Source of the DNA: Ostrinia nubilalis
Taxonomy: Eukaryota; Arthropoda; Insecta; Lepidoptera; Crambidae
Direction of reading: 5' to 3'
Assembly: GCF_963855985.1 (NCBI RefSeq)
Contig: NC_087104.1
Span: 15,066,001 to 15,130,000 of the forward strand
DNA: 64,000 bases
Part shown: piece by piece, positions 10,708 through 21,923 of the stretch
Position numbering within the stretch: position 1 is the first letter of the stretch
Layout: each line of letters starts with the position of its first letter
Position numbers and translations under genes: made by a program
The notes under the pieces: generated by a model
Database searches by the model: none
The model's input: only the letters and a program-made list of their open reading frames with translations
What the model was told of the DNA's origin: nothing

Positions 10708-12386
10708 GAGATCTGAATAACTTGTTAAAACTCAACGCTATCAAGTGCCTTCGCCATTTTTCCGGGAATATTAGATTCCCGTAACTCTGGCTCTGTGTGA
10801 AAAAAGCAGGAGATCATGCTCTTTGGCGCTGCATTCACACAATTAGTGTCGGATCTCATACAACTACGTAGGTACAGGAATAAACGGATTCAGGTTACGA
10901 GCGAAAAAAGATCTGGCTAAGTCTAATTTCTGGGAAAATGTTTTTCCTCGCTTTCAAGCTTAGCCAGCCAGCTAATATTGAAGCGATGCCAAAACAAATG
11001 AATGTGATACGCAACATGGGCGCGCGACGGCGTGAAACCGCCCGCCAGCCGGCGTTGGCGTTGATCACGATCGTGTTTTGTTTCCCATCAAACAAAAGCG
11101 CTAATTCGATGAACGCAAATGAAACAAAAAACGTGTATTCGCGCCGTTATATTTGACACGACGCGGTTTCAAAAAACGCATTGGCGTGTTAAATAAAATA
11201 AAACATTGCAGGCAGGATTTGATTCAACCGCCGCACGGTTTGTGTGCAGCGTTTGTCGTTTGAAATAGATTGATTGACCTCGGACGATATTTTAAAATGG
11301 ATGTAAAAATCGTTTCCAATCCAATTACGTAGAAATACGTTCTGCGTAAAAAAAACCTTGAAACGAAAATGTAGCCTTTCATTTTAATGCAATTGGTAAT
11401 GGATATTCACTATTTATTTGCTGGCTACTGTATTAGCTATTTTTTCTGTTTACGCGCAGTCAGTGAGACTGTATTCATATTTTATTTATTCACAACAATT
11501 GTGCTAATTTGTTTCGCAGCCGAGAGCTTGCATCTGACTAGTTCGACGGATACGAATAGGAACAAAATAGGGCGAACTTCACACGCATCGACTTTACGAA
11601 TGGCGTCGACGCGTCTAACAAACGCACTCGTGCGTGCGCAATCGCTGCGTTTTCCAACGCGATGCACAATGCGCCGCCTCGCCGGCTGCACCGATTGCTG
11701 GCACTGCGGAAAAGCGTACCACTGTAATATGGCCGTATTTAAAATGATCATTTTGCCACATACTCGTAGTTAGCATTAGCTTTTGTTTTTAGCCAATACC
11801 TACAGTTTGATCACGTATTGAATCCCCAACCTAAGCAAGACCTTTAGGAGCGTAAAAACACTTTATTTCTCAAAATTAGAATTCACCTTTGCAGACCCTA
11901 GCATTTCGTGCTAATAATGTGCCAACTCTCTTGATTGACGTTAGTTACTGGTACGATTATAAAAAACTCATAAAACGTTCTTTTACTTGTCTTGTCCGTC
12001 CCTTGTCTTTTACTAGCTGACAGCTAACAATGTAATTTATGATTCTGTTTATTGAACAACTCCAACTTTTTATTTGTTATGACGCAGCCAACAAGATTAA
12101 TCAGTCTGTTAATGAAATGGCTTGAACTAAAGTAGTGTCTGATTAGTAATTATTTCTTAGGGTTATTCTATTCAGTTATGCGTGTCATCATTTCAATATT
12201 AGCAGAATGGTGTCCTACGTTGCGCTTGCCAAGTTGCAAAAATTAAGGCAGGGTACAGTTAGAGATTATTTCAAGACAGTGTATAAACGTTCAATTTTTT
12301 TCATCCAAGAGCAATAAGTTCTTATGTGATCTATATTATATGCCGTTTGGTCTCATCTGTGAATATCAGGCCTATTGGTGCAGCAG

Positions 12387-12394
12387 TGACGTCA
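12387..12394 (+). promoter_or_regulatory. CRE-like palindrome upstream of the THAP promoter (copy 1)
   Basis: TGACGTCA, the full CREB/ATF consensus, lies 120 bp upstream of the predicted start site in a CpG-rich stretch. Copy 2 is at 16572-16579. Function is inferred. Confidence 0.35.
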
Positions 12395-12504
12395 CCGTTT
12401 TCCGGCACGCTGCACATAACGCTAACTCACACCAGGCCTGGCTCACTCCGCGCGGTACATCCGATAATTACCTACAGCGAAGCGCCCCGCCGGCGGGTAT
12501 TATA

Positions 12505-12538
12505 TCAGTCGAGTGTCACGCGCGCGCCCGTCAGGACG
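12505..12538 (+). promoter_or_regulatory. Inr + DPE core promoter of THAP gene (copy 1)
   Basis: TCAGTC (12505-12510) fits the arthropod initiator TCAKTY with +1 at A12507. GGACG at +28 to +32 (12534-12538) fits the DPE consensus RGWYV at exactly its required spacing. No TATA box lies at -30. The flanks are CpG-rich. The predicted 5' UTR is 81 nt, to the ATG at 12588. Confidence 0.65.
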
Positions 12539-12587
12539 CTGGCGTGCGTTGTAGTACCTAATTCTATGATCGAAGTATTATTTAAAA

Positions 12588-12694
12588 ATGGACATAAAGA
12601 GAAAGAAATATTATTGTGCGGCGTTCGGGTGTTTTAATTCGAAAAGAAATCTACCGGATTTATCTTTTTTTTCGCTTCCCAAAGATGCTGAAAG
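12588..12694 (+). CDS. THAP-domain protein, first coding exon (copy 1)
   Basis: The ATG at 12588 opens a 35-codon exon ending in a partial codon at an AG|GTATGT donor (donor GT at 12695-12696). It encodes the start of a THAP zinc finger: YYCAAFGC gives the first two zinc ligands (C10, C15), and a short polar loop is followed by SFFSLPKDAER, matching the F.FPKD.ER block of THAP proteins. THAP domains bind DNA in transcription regulators and P-element-like transposases. The second ligand pair (CX2H), the conserved W and P and the AVPTIF box should lie in later exons, which I could not find. Unspliced reading stops nine codons past the donor. Phase, initiator, DPE and donor agree with a genuine 5' exon. 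Confidence 0.7.
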
Positions 12695-12770
12695 GTATGT
12701 TGGTCATGTAGGTAATCAATAATTCTTAGGATAGTATAGGAACCTAACCTACCATGACTACTGCTCAGAA

Positions 12771-12840
12771 TGCGTTCGTTCGTTTCAGCCAAATGTCGTC
12801 CACTGCTGGACAAAGGCCTCTCCCAAGGTTTTCCATAATG
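12771..12840 (-). mobile_element. RTE-like LINE 3' end fragment (copy 1)
   Basis: On the minus strand this encodes LWKTLGEAFVQQWTTFG and a stop, the C-terminus typical of lepidopteran endonuclease/reverse-transcriptase LINEs, followed by a GAACGAACG tail. Everything upstream of the C-terminus is missing, as in 5'-truncated LINE copies. Confidence 0.7.
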
Positions 12841-13254
12841 AATGCGTACTTTACCTACTATCGTACCTCATTAAAAATAAGTAAGTAGATTAATTATTTT
12901 TTTACTAGACACTACTAGACAGCAACCCTAACAGCGTAAGAAGAGTTCAGAGGCACGCGATAGAAAGAGACAAAACTTGTAGGTGAATAAAATTGTAGGT
13001 ACGTAGTGCTGTGCGAGCTGAATTCCACTGTATCGCGTCGTAGCAAGACTCGCATTTATTTAAATCGTCTTGCGGAGTAATCCTTCTGTACCTGTACTAT
13101 TACTTATTCTGTGCTCACACGCTGTGCCGCGGTCGTAGCGGGGATATACGGTGGCGCACGAGCGTGCCACGAATGATGTGTCCTAGGCTGTGCGTGCAGT
13201 ACTGGACAGTGATGTCCATGTAGCTTACCTAATCTAATCGATATAACTAATTGT

Positions 13255-13293
13255 TATTTCATAGATGAAAACGTCATTTCATAGATGAAAACG
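13255..13293 (+). repeat. 20-bp direct repeat (copy 1)
   Basis: ATTTCATAGATGAAAACGTC occurs twice head to tail apart from its last base, followed by a GAAAACGTTTTC palindrome. It is also present in copy 2 near 17440-17478. No function is assigned. Confidence 0.6.
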
Positions 13294-14529
13294 TTTTCGT
13301 CAATTGTAGTTGTAATTTGATTCTAAAATTCTGCAGAAATATGCCCGTCATTCTTGAATTCGTGAGATTTTAATTGTGGAGCGTAGGGGACTGGTTGGCA
13401 AAAAATTTATGAACTTGATCTACTGCCCATTGTGTAAAATGAGTGCTTTTTAAAAGCCTTATTCCAAAACTATACTCATAATAATTAGTCTTCCAAAAAA
13501 TAAAATGTTTAAGTCCATAATGGCCCAATGATTGCGCAAATGTCACTTATAAAGATTAGTGTAAGTATTCGTTTTATCGTTTTCTGGCTATCGAGGCAAT
13601 CATGTTTTGGAAGTTAGATTTGTCGGCCTTGCTTTGAGCTATCTTAGATCTATATCACCTAATAATGCAAAGGAAATCTTGTACTTCAGTACTTAAAATT
13701 CAATAAAACTCGATGTCATGTAACGTATTTTTCTTTTTAAATAATCGCCCCAATTGATCTTCCAATTGAAAACATGATTACAAGGAGCAAATGTTTTTAT
13801 TATTCCTCGCTAGAGTGGCGGCTCGCTGTAAAGAGGGTCTGTTGACACGAATCGCGCTAAATCTGAGGACTCCAGCCGTTCGTTTTGTTAGCTTTGTTAA
13901 GTTGGAGTGGGGTGCTCCTCGCGAACCTACTTCAATGATTTTCATAATTTACTTATTCAATAATTCGTACAGAAATCAGTGGACACAGATAACAATTATA
14001 AGAAAATTTTACGAGTTACATTTTCTAGGAACCTATATCTCGGCAAACACCAAAATCTACTTGAAATCTCTATAATTAATCTGCAGTGTTTGGCGCAGGA
14101 ATGTATATTTTTATGTGATGATTACAATTATTTCTATTTGTTAATATCCTAAGCAAGTATGCTAAAATCCTATTTTAACACTTTAACACTTTATACAATT
14201 TTTTGCAGAGCTTTCCTTCATAGCAACTTATTAAACATTTAAAGGCAATAATCTCTAAATCAATTAAACCAATTTGAACAGTACCTAAGTGTAGATTCAT
14301 ATGACGCATAACCAGAATTAGTCACTAGTACGAGTACCTATAGTAAATGTTTAATGCTTATTAGTATACAAAATGGCGTTTTACTTTTACACACGATTTA
14401 AAAGTCATAGAAAAGTAGTAAAGGGCCTTTAGCGTAAACGGTTAAAAGCATTTCCAGTTAAGTGGCGCGGCCGCTACTTAAGTGTTTACTTTGTATTTGA
14501 TTGCGGCGGGTGACCCAGAGGCGCCGAAA

Positions 14530-14760
14530 GAGGGTCAGGCTCTGATAGTCTAGTGGTTAGATTTACACTTACGCCCGTATTCACAAACGATGCTTGCTTA
14601 AGTGAAGCAGCTAATCGAACGCACAGTGTCGAATAGAGCTCTGTGATTGGTTCGTGTGTCACCCTGTGCGTCCACGTGCACAATGAGACCTCATAGTAAT
14701 GTTTGTGAATACGTGTGTTAGATTCGGAGATCCTAGGTTTGATTTGTGAGGCAGTTTAAT
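14530..14760 (+). repeat. tRNA-derived SINE remnant split by a MITE (copy 1)
   Basis: TAGTCTAGTGG (about 14547-14557) fits an RNA polymerase III A box, and GGTTTGATTTG (about 14735-14745) is a B box with changes. They are separated by the inverted-repeat element at 14564-14716. Removing that insertion brings the boxes to a tRNA-like spacing. It is too divergent to be a tRNA gene. Confidence 0.45.
14564..14716. mobile_element. hAT-like MITE (copy 1)
   Basis: CGTATTCACAAAC near the left end is mirrored by GTTTGTGAATACG at the right. The octamer GTTAGATT flanks the element on both sides (14556-14563, 14717-14724), the 8-bp duplication typical of hAT elements. It is non-coding and interrupts a tRNA-related sequence. 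Confidence 0.55.
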
Positions 14761-16689
14761 GTGGGAAGATGAAAATTATCTAGAAGTACGAGTATAAACC
14801 AGCATCATTATGACCTGTTCCTAACGCTTATATTTGTTACCAGTGGCAGGCAGTTTACCAAATATTACTATGACTCATTGCCGAGGATTAGAGAGATCTG
14901 AATAACTTGTTAAAACTCAACGCTATCAAGTGCCTTCGCCATTTTTCCGGGAATATTAGATTCCCGTAACTCTGGCTCTGTGTGAAAAAAGCAGGAGATC
15001 ATGCTCTTTGGCGCTGCATTCACACAATTAGTGTCGGATCTCATACAACTACGTAGGTACAGGAATAAACGGATTCAGGTTACGAGCGAAAAAAGATCTG
15101 GCTAAGTCTAATTTCTGGGAAAATGTTTTTCCTCGCTTTCAAGCTTAGCCAGCCAGCTAATATTGAAGCGATGCCAAAACAAATGAATGTGATACGCAAC
15201 ATGGGCGCGCGACGGCGTGAAACCGCCCGCCAGCCGGCGTTGGCGTTGATCACGATCGTGTTTTGTTTCCCATCAAACAAAAGCGCTAATTCGATGAACG
15301 CAAATGAAACAAAAAACGTGTATTCGCGCCGTTATATTTGACACGACGCGGTTTCAAAAAACGCATTGGCGTGTTAAATAAAATAAAACATTGCAGGCAG
15401 GATTTGATTCAACCGCCGCACGGTTTGTGTGCAGCGTTTGTCGTTTGAAATAGATTGATTGACCTCGGACGATATTTTAAAATGGATGTAAAAATCGTTT
15501 CCAATCCAATTACGTAGAAATACGTTCTGCGTAAAAAAAACCTTGAAACGAAAATGTAGCCTTTCATTTTAATGCAATTGGTAATGGATATTCACTATTT
15601 ATTTGCTGGCTACTGTATTAGCTATTTTTTCTGTTTACGCGCAGTCAGTGAGACTGTATTCATATTTTATTTATTCACAACAATTGTGCTAATTTGTTTC
15701 GCAGCCGAGAGCTTGCATCTGACTAGTTCGACGGATACGAATAGGAACAAAATAGGGCGAACTTCACACGCATCGACTTTACGAATGGCGTCGACGCGTC
15801 TAACAAACGCACTCGTGCGTGCGCAATCGCTGCGTTTTCCAACGCGATGCACAATGCGCCGCCTCGCCGGCTGCACCGATTGCTGGCACTGCGGAAAAGC
15901 GTACCACTGTAATATGGCCGTATTTAAAATGATCATTTTGCCACATACTCGTAGTTAGCATTAGCTTTTGTTTTTAGCCAATACCTACAGTTTGATCACG
16001 TATTGAATCCCCAACCTAAGCAAGACCTTTAGGAGCGTAAAAACACTTTATTTCTCAAAATTAGAATTCACCTTTGCAGACCCTAGCATTTCGTGCTAAT
16101 AATGTGCCAACTCTCTTGATTGACGTTAGTTACTGGTACGATTATAAAAAACTCATAAAACGTTCTTTTACTTGTCTTGTCCGTCCCTTGTCTTTTACTA
16201 GCTGACAGCTAACAATGTAATTTATGATTCTGTTTATTGAACAACTCCAACTTTTTATTTGTTATGACGCAGCCAACAAGATTAATCAGTCTGTTAATGA
16301 AATGGCTTGAACTAAAGTAGTGTCTGATTAGTAATTATTTCTTAGGGTTATTCTATTCAGTTATGCGTGTCATCATTTCAATATTAGCAGAATGGTGTCC
16401 TACGTTGCGCTTGCCAAGTTGCAAAAATTAAGGCAGGGTACAGTTAGAGATTATTTCAAGACAGTGTATAAACGTTCAATTTTTTTCATCCAAGAGCAAT
16501 AAGTTCTTATGTGATCTATATTATATGCCGTTTGGTCTCATCTGTGAATATCAGGCCTATTGGTGCAGCAGTGACGTCACCGTTTTCCGGCACGCTGCAC
16601 ATAACGCTAACTCACACCAGGCCTGGCTCACTCCGCGCGGTACATCCGATAATTACCTACAGCGAAGCGCCCCGCCGGCGGGTATTATA

Positions 16690-16723
16690 TCAGTCGAGTG
16701 TCACGCGCGCGCCCGTCAGGACG
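16690..16723 (+). promoter_or_regulatory. Inr + DPE core promoter of THAP gene (copy 2)
   Basis: Identical to copy 1: initiator TCAGTC with +1 at 16692 and GGACG at +28. If the duplication is real, the locus has two equal start sites. Confidence 0.6.
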
Positions 16724-16772
16724 CTGGCGTGCGTTGTAGTACCTAATTCTATGATCGAAGTATTATTTAAAA

Positions 16773-16879
16773 ATGGACATAAAGAGAAAGAAATATTATT
16801 GTGCGGCGTTCGGGTGTTTTAATTCGAAAAGAAATCTACCGGATTTATCTTTTTTTTCGCTTCCCAAAGATGCTGAAAG
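16773..16879 (+). CDS. THAP-domain protein, first coding exon (copy 2)
   Basis: Identical to the exon at 12588-12694, with the same ATG, the C10 and C15 zinc ligands, the LPKDAER block and the GTATGT donor. This copy is nearer any downstream exons on the plus strand, so either first exon could splice to the same acceptor and give the same protein. Whether both are used cannot be judged from sequence. The remainder of the THAP domain was not found in the window. Confidence 0.65.
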
Positions 16880-16955
16880 GTATGTTGGTCATGTAGGTAA
16901 TCAATAATTCTTAGGATAGTATAGGAACCTAACCTACCATGACTACTGCTCAGAA

Positions 16956-17025
16956 TGCGTTCGTTCGTTTCAGCCAAATGTCGTCCACTGCTGGACAAAG
17001 GCCTCTCCCAAGGTTTTCCATAATG
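16956..17025 (-). mobile_element. RTE-like LINE 3' end fragment (copy 2)
   Basis: Duplicate of the LINE C-terminal fragment at 12771-12840, carried along by the tandem duplication rather than by a separate insertion. Confidence 0.7.
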
Positions 17026-18748
17026 AATGCGTACTTTACCTACTATCGTACCTCATTAAAAATAAGTAAGTAGATTAATTATTTTTTTACTAGACACTAC
17101 TAGACAGCAACCCTAACAGCGTAAGAAGAGTTCAGAGGCACGCGATAGAAAGAGACAAAACTTGTAGGTGAATAAAATTGTAGGTACGTAGTGCTGTGCG
17201 AGCTGAATTCCACTGTATCGCGTCGTAGCAAGACTCGCATTTATTTAAATCGTCTTGCGGAGTAATCCTTCTGTACCTGTACTATTACTTATTCTGTGCT
17301 CACACGCTGTGCCGCGGTCGTAGCGGGGATATACGGTGGCGCACGAGCGTGCCACGAATGATGTGTCCTAGGCTGTGCGTGCAGTACTGGACAGTGATGT
17401 CCATGTAGCTTACCTAATCTAATCGATATAACTAATTGTTATTTCATAGATGAAAACGTCATTTCATAGATGAAAACGTTTTCGTCAATTGTAGTTGTAA
17501 TTTGATTCTAAAATTCTGCAGAAATATGCCCGTCATTCTTGAATTCGTGAGATTTTAATTGTGGAGCGTAGGGGACTGGTTGGCAAAAAATTTATGAACT
17601 TGATCTACTGCCCATTGTGTAAAATGAGTGCTTTTTAAAAGCCTTATTCCAAAACTATACTCATAATAATTAGTCTTCCAAAAAATAAAATGTTTAAGTC
17701 CATAATGGCCCAATGATTGCGCAAATGTCACTTATAAAGATTAGTGTAAGTATTCGTTTTATCGTTTTCTGGCTATCGAGGCAATCATGTTTTGGAAGTT
17801 AGATTTGTCGGCCTTGCTTTGAGCTATCTTAGATCTATATCACCTAATAATGCAAAGGAAATCTTGTACTTCAGTACTTAAAATTCAATAAAACTCGATG
17901 TCATGTAACGTATTTTTCTTTTTAAATAATCGCCCCAATTGATCTTCCAATTGAAAACATGATTACAAGGAGCAAATGTTTTTATTATTCCTCGCTAGAG
18001 TGGCGGCTCGCTGTAAAGAGGGTCTGTTGACACGAATCGCGCTAAATCTGAGGACTCCAGCCGTTCGTTTTGTTAGCTTTGTTAAGTTGGAGTGGGGTGC
18101 TCCTCGCGAACCTACTTCAATGATTTTCATAATTTACTTATTCAATAATTCGTACAGAAATCAGTGGACACAGATAACAATTATAAGAAAATTTTACGAG
18201 TTACATTTTCTAGGAACCTATATCTCGGCAAACACCAAAATCTACTTGAAATCTCTATAATTAATCTGCAGTGTTTGGCGCAGGAATGTATATTTTTATG
18301 TGATGATTACAATTATTTCTATTTGTTAATATCCTAAGCAAGTATGCTAAAATCCTATTTTAACACTTTAACACTTTATACAATTTTTTGCAGAGCTTTC
18401 CTTCATAGCAACTTATTAAACATTTAAAGGCAATAATCTCTAAATCAATTAAACCAATTTGAACAGTACCTAAGTGTAGATTCATATGACGCATAACCAG
18501 AATTAGTCACTAGTACGAGTACCTATAGTAAATGTTTAATGCTTATTAGTATACAAAATGGCGTTTTACTTTTACACACGATTTAAAAGTCATAGAAAAG
18601 TAGTAAAGGGCCTTTAGCGTAAACGGTTAAAAGCATTTCCAGTTAAGTGGCGCGGCCGCTACTTAAGTGTTTACTTTGTATTTGATTGCGGCGGGTGACC
18701 CAGAGGCGCCGAAAGAGGGTCAGGCTCTGATAGTCTAGTGGTTAGATT

Positions 18749-18901
18749 TACACTTACGCCCGTATTCACAAACGATGCTTGCTTAAGTGAAGCAGCTAAT
18801 CGAACGCACAGTGTCGAATAGAGCTCTGTGATTGGTTCGTGTGTCACCCTGTGCGTCCACGTGCACAATGAGACCTCATAGTAATGTTTGTGAATACGTG
18901 T
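18749..18901. mobile_element. hAT-like MITE (copy 2)
   Basis: Duplicate of the element at 14564-14716, with the same GTTAGATT flanks inside the same tRNA-related sequence. Confidence 0.55.
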
Positions 18902-19077
18902 GTTAGATTCGGAGATCCTAGGTTTGATTTGTGAGGCAGTTTAATGTGGGAAGATGAAAATTATCTAGAAGTACGAGTATAAACCAGCATCATTATGACC
19001 TGTTCCTAACGCTTATATTTGTTACCAGTGGCAGGCAGTTTACCAAATATTACTATGACTCATTGCCGAGGATTAGA

Positions 19078-21730
19078 GAAATTATTGATAAATAAGGTAA
19101 TAGACTTAATGAATAGGTAAACTGTGCGCATGACAGTGTAGCCACTAGTGAGACTCGTTAGCGCTAACTCAACTTAAACTGAGCTTCATTGAAAATTGTA
19201 TCCTGCATTCAAAAACGGAGCGAATCTATTAAGGAAAGAGCCCGCATCCGCAATGCATTGCGGAACGACGCTAAATAGATTCGGTTTCAGGAAGTTAAAC
19301 GAAGCGAATCAGCGCCCGAGTGGCAAGAATGAGCGGATTGTCCGACGACGGGGCCGGGACAGAGGCCGGGGCAAAGGGGACGGTGGCAAAGGGGAATGTG
19401 GAGCACACGGCCGCGTTCTAGGTGTCTATTCTAGAAAAAAAGATTCGATAATATTTATAGTTAACTTCCGTCTGTAACTAACTCATTATCGTATAAGGTA
19501 TTGGTAGAGCCGATTAGAGTTTTATCTATAAATATTATTTATTCGCATCACAAAATATCCCCGATTTTCAACACCTAATAACAATTTTCTCCCTTAAAGA
19601 AGATTAACATATAAATGGGGTCACATAAAATCCCGATACAATATTAATTCAAAATCGAAACCTTTGCGCCATTAAACAAACCCTGGGATAATTTGAAACA
19701 TTGTTTAACATTTTCCGGCAATTTTAACTCATGGGTATCCAATTTTTGAAACAAACAACGGCAGAAAAACAAAGATTGATAAGTACTTTTCTTCTAATTA
19801 CTTTTTGAAATTGTTCCCAGTTAGTACATTTTAATCAATATGATTGTGTGCTACACAGTATTTTTTGGCGACGTATGACATTTTATAAGAAAAGTATTTA
19901 AAAGAGATTTAAGGTGCATACATAATAAAGTAAGATTTTTTAATTTGTAAATACACACAGTATTTTCTCCCAATAAATCTATAGTGTGTCGTAACAGAAT
20001 AGTCCCCCTGCTTATGTTAAATGCATTGAGCGGACTCTGTCTAGTTCGCAGGCGGTGAGTCAGACCTACATGAAACAACTGAACTTTGCAAATATATTCT
20101 TCATTTAACCTTTAGCTCTCTTCTAGTTTAGTATCGGTGAACTTAGTTCACGGTGAATGTTTCTTTCAGGCAACTATGGTCACAGTTGAGTGGTTTAAAG
20201 CTTTCATTATAAGTACCAAGTCAATATTTCGCTAACAATGCTCTATAGCAATGCCTTATGACAAACATTACGCGTTCGAAGCCACGGGTAAAGCCTAGTA
20301 TAGTTTAAAAGACGGTAAAGATACTTTTATTGCTGTCTTATCTCCGTCTGCTGAGCAGACGACGAAAATTAATGGCTTGTTAAAGCAGTTAACATCTCAG
20401 CATTGCTTGATGAGCTGTTAAAAATGTTTGACGCGCGTAATGCGGCGACAGTCTGCCACCAGCGCGTTGTCTTTTGTTTTGAACTATTCGCATAGTAAAT
20501 GAAGTGGATTGAAACAATATTTATTTAAAAATATACCGTAAAAAGCTGCCGTAGCGTTATTAGTGAACTTGAAAGGTAGAGTGGTTCTATAAACGTTTTG
20601 GTAATAAACTGTCATGCTGTGAAATTATGTAATAAGTAGAAACTATACGTTTCGCTAACTTTCATTTACTTTATTTTTTCAATTTGTGGTAAGCGGTGTC
20701 ATCAGTCCATGAAGGAAGTCGTAGGTATAGAGGTCATGCAATTTCGAGTACCTACTTGGAGCTATTTGAGTCATTAATGAACATGATTGACAGTGGATGA
20801 CCATGGACAGCAGTCTCGTTTTGAAATTTCTAATAAAAACACTAGAAAATTACTCGTAAATGTGATTGTCTGTAAAAGGTACAACTAAATGCGCCATTAC
20901 ATACGCAGGCAAATTGCGCACTTGTCTAGCATTTGCCCACTTTACCTGATCATAAAACTTTTGACTTTGACTTTGAAAGGGTATGCAGCGCGACTAATGC
21001 ACCGCGCGGGTGCAGCCGACCGTGGCCGGCTGTGAGTGCTCCGACGCTGTGCTAAACTTTGCCGACCTTTGCCCTGGCTCAAGGGTTAAGTGTGCACTAG
21101 CCCTTATCTTGAACTTGAAGGTTTTGAGAGATGTGCATAATGCCTTATGTGTCTAGTAATAGCGATATTAATATGTACAGACGACAGCAATCAAACTAAA
21201 CACTGCAGTCTCTTAAGTAATAAATAAATAGGGGCAGATTTTCAACAAAAATGCATAGTCTGATATGCTGTCGTTTGTACATAACACTAATATTTTCATT
21301 GCAAAGAACACCTTATTACAAATACCTACCATTTTACTCGCCTTTTCTGTATCCTAAAAATTGTATTCACTTCAATGTGAGTGACCGAAATCGAAAATAC
21401 AACAAAAAAACTGAATACTTTCGTCGATAATGGCCATTCTATGGACTTGTTTAGTGTAGCGATAGTCGGCCAAGATAGTGGTCTGGTAACCAACCGTCTC
21501 GTGACTTCGAGTGCTTTACGGCTGCGCTCATAAACTTGCGACCTTCTCTCGTATGCATTAAACTGGCCTTTGTCGTTAACTGGTGGATTTCTAACTATTT
21601 GGTGAACTATTTCCTACTTCTTCTCTCGTACATGTATGTGAACCACTCCAAAGATATTGTAAGTCGGAAAAATGATTTTGATAATTGAAGTCCGATCTTC
21701 AGCTACTGTTTTGTCACAGCAAAAGTAGTT
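19078..21730. other. Intergenic; no gene recognised
   Basis: A purine-rich, GC-rich patch (about 19300-19420) gives an open frame with Arg/Gly runs but no domain. A TTTGACTTTGAC-type run near 20960-20980 resembles the end of the retroelement relic at 35831-36009. Nothing else is supported. Confidence 0.4.
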
Positions 21731-21911
21731 TCATCATCATCATTTCAGCCACTGCTGAACATAGGCCTCCCCTAATGATTTCCTTAATGGCCGCTAGGTG
21801 GCGGCCTGCATTCAGCGCCTTCCCGCTACCTTTATGAGGTCGTCGGTCCACCTTGTGGGTGGACGTCCTACACTGCGCTTTCCGGTACATGGCCTCCACT
21901 CCAAAACCTTG
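21731..21911 (-). mobile_element. RTE-like LINE 3' end with TGA-repeat tail
   Basis: The minus strand carries the end of an RTE-type ORF (degenerate, rich in changes) followed by a (TGA)n tail, seen as CATCATCATCAT on the plus strand at 21732-21743. Related copies lie at 40601-41100 and 62591-62727. Confidence 0.65.
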
Positions 21912-21923
21912 CTGCCCCAACAT

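Larger units (their letters stand above)
10708..14892. repeat. Tandem duplication, copy 1 (4185 bp)
   Basis: Every position compared recurs exactly 4185 bp downstream, with no indel and no substitution noticed. The unit carries a promoter, a THAP first exon, an RTE 3' end and a hAT-like MITE inside a tRNA-related sequence. GAGA occurs at the left edge (10708-10711), the central junction (14893-14896) and the right edge (19076-19079), consistent with a microhomology-mediated event or an assembly artefact. Confidence 0.95.
14893..19077. repeat. Tandem duplication, copy 2 (4185 bp)
   Basis: Second unit of the direct tandem repeat, starting without spacer after copy 1. All compared features are displaced by exactly 4185 bp. 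Absence of divergence implies a very recent event or an assembly error. Confidence 0.95.
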
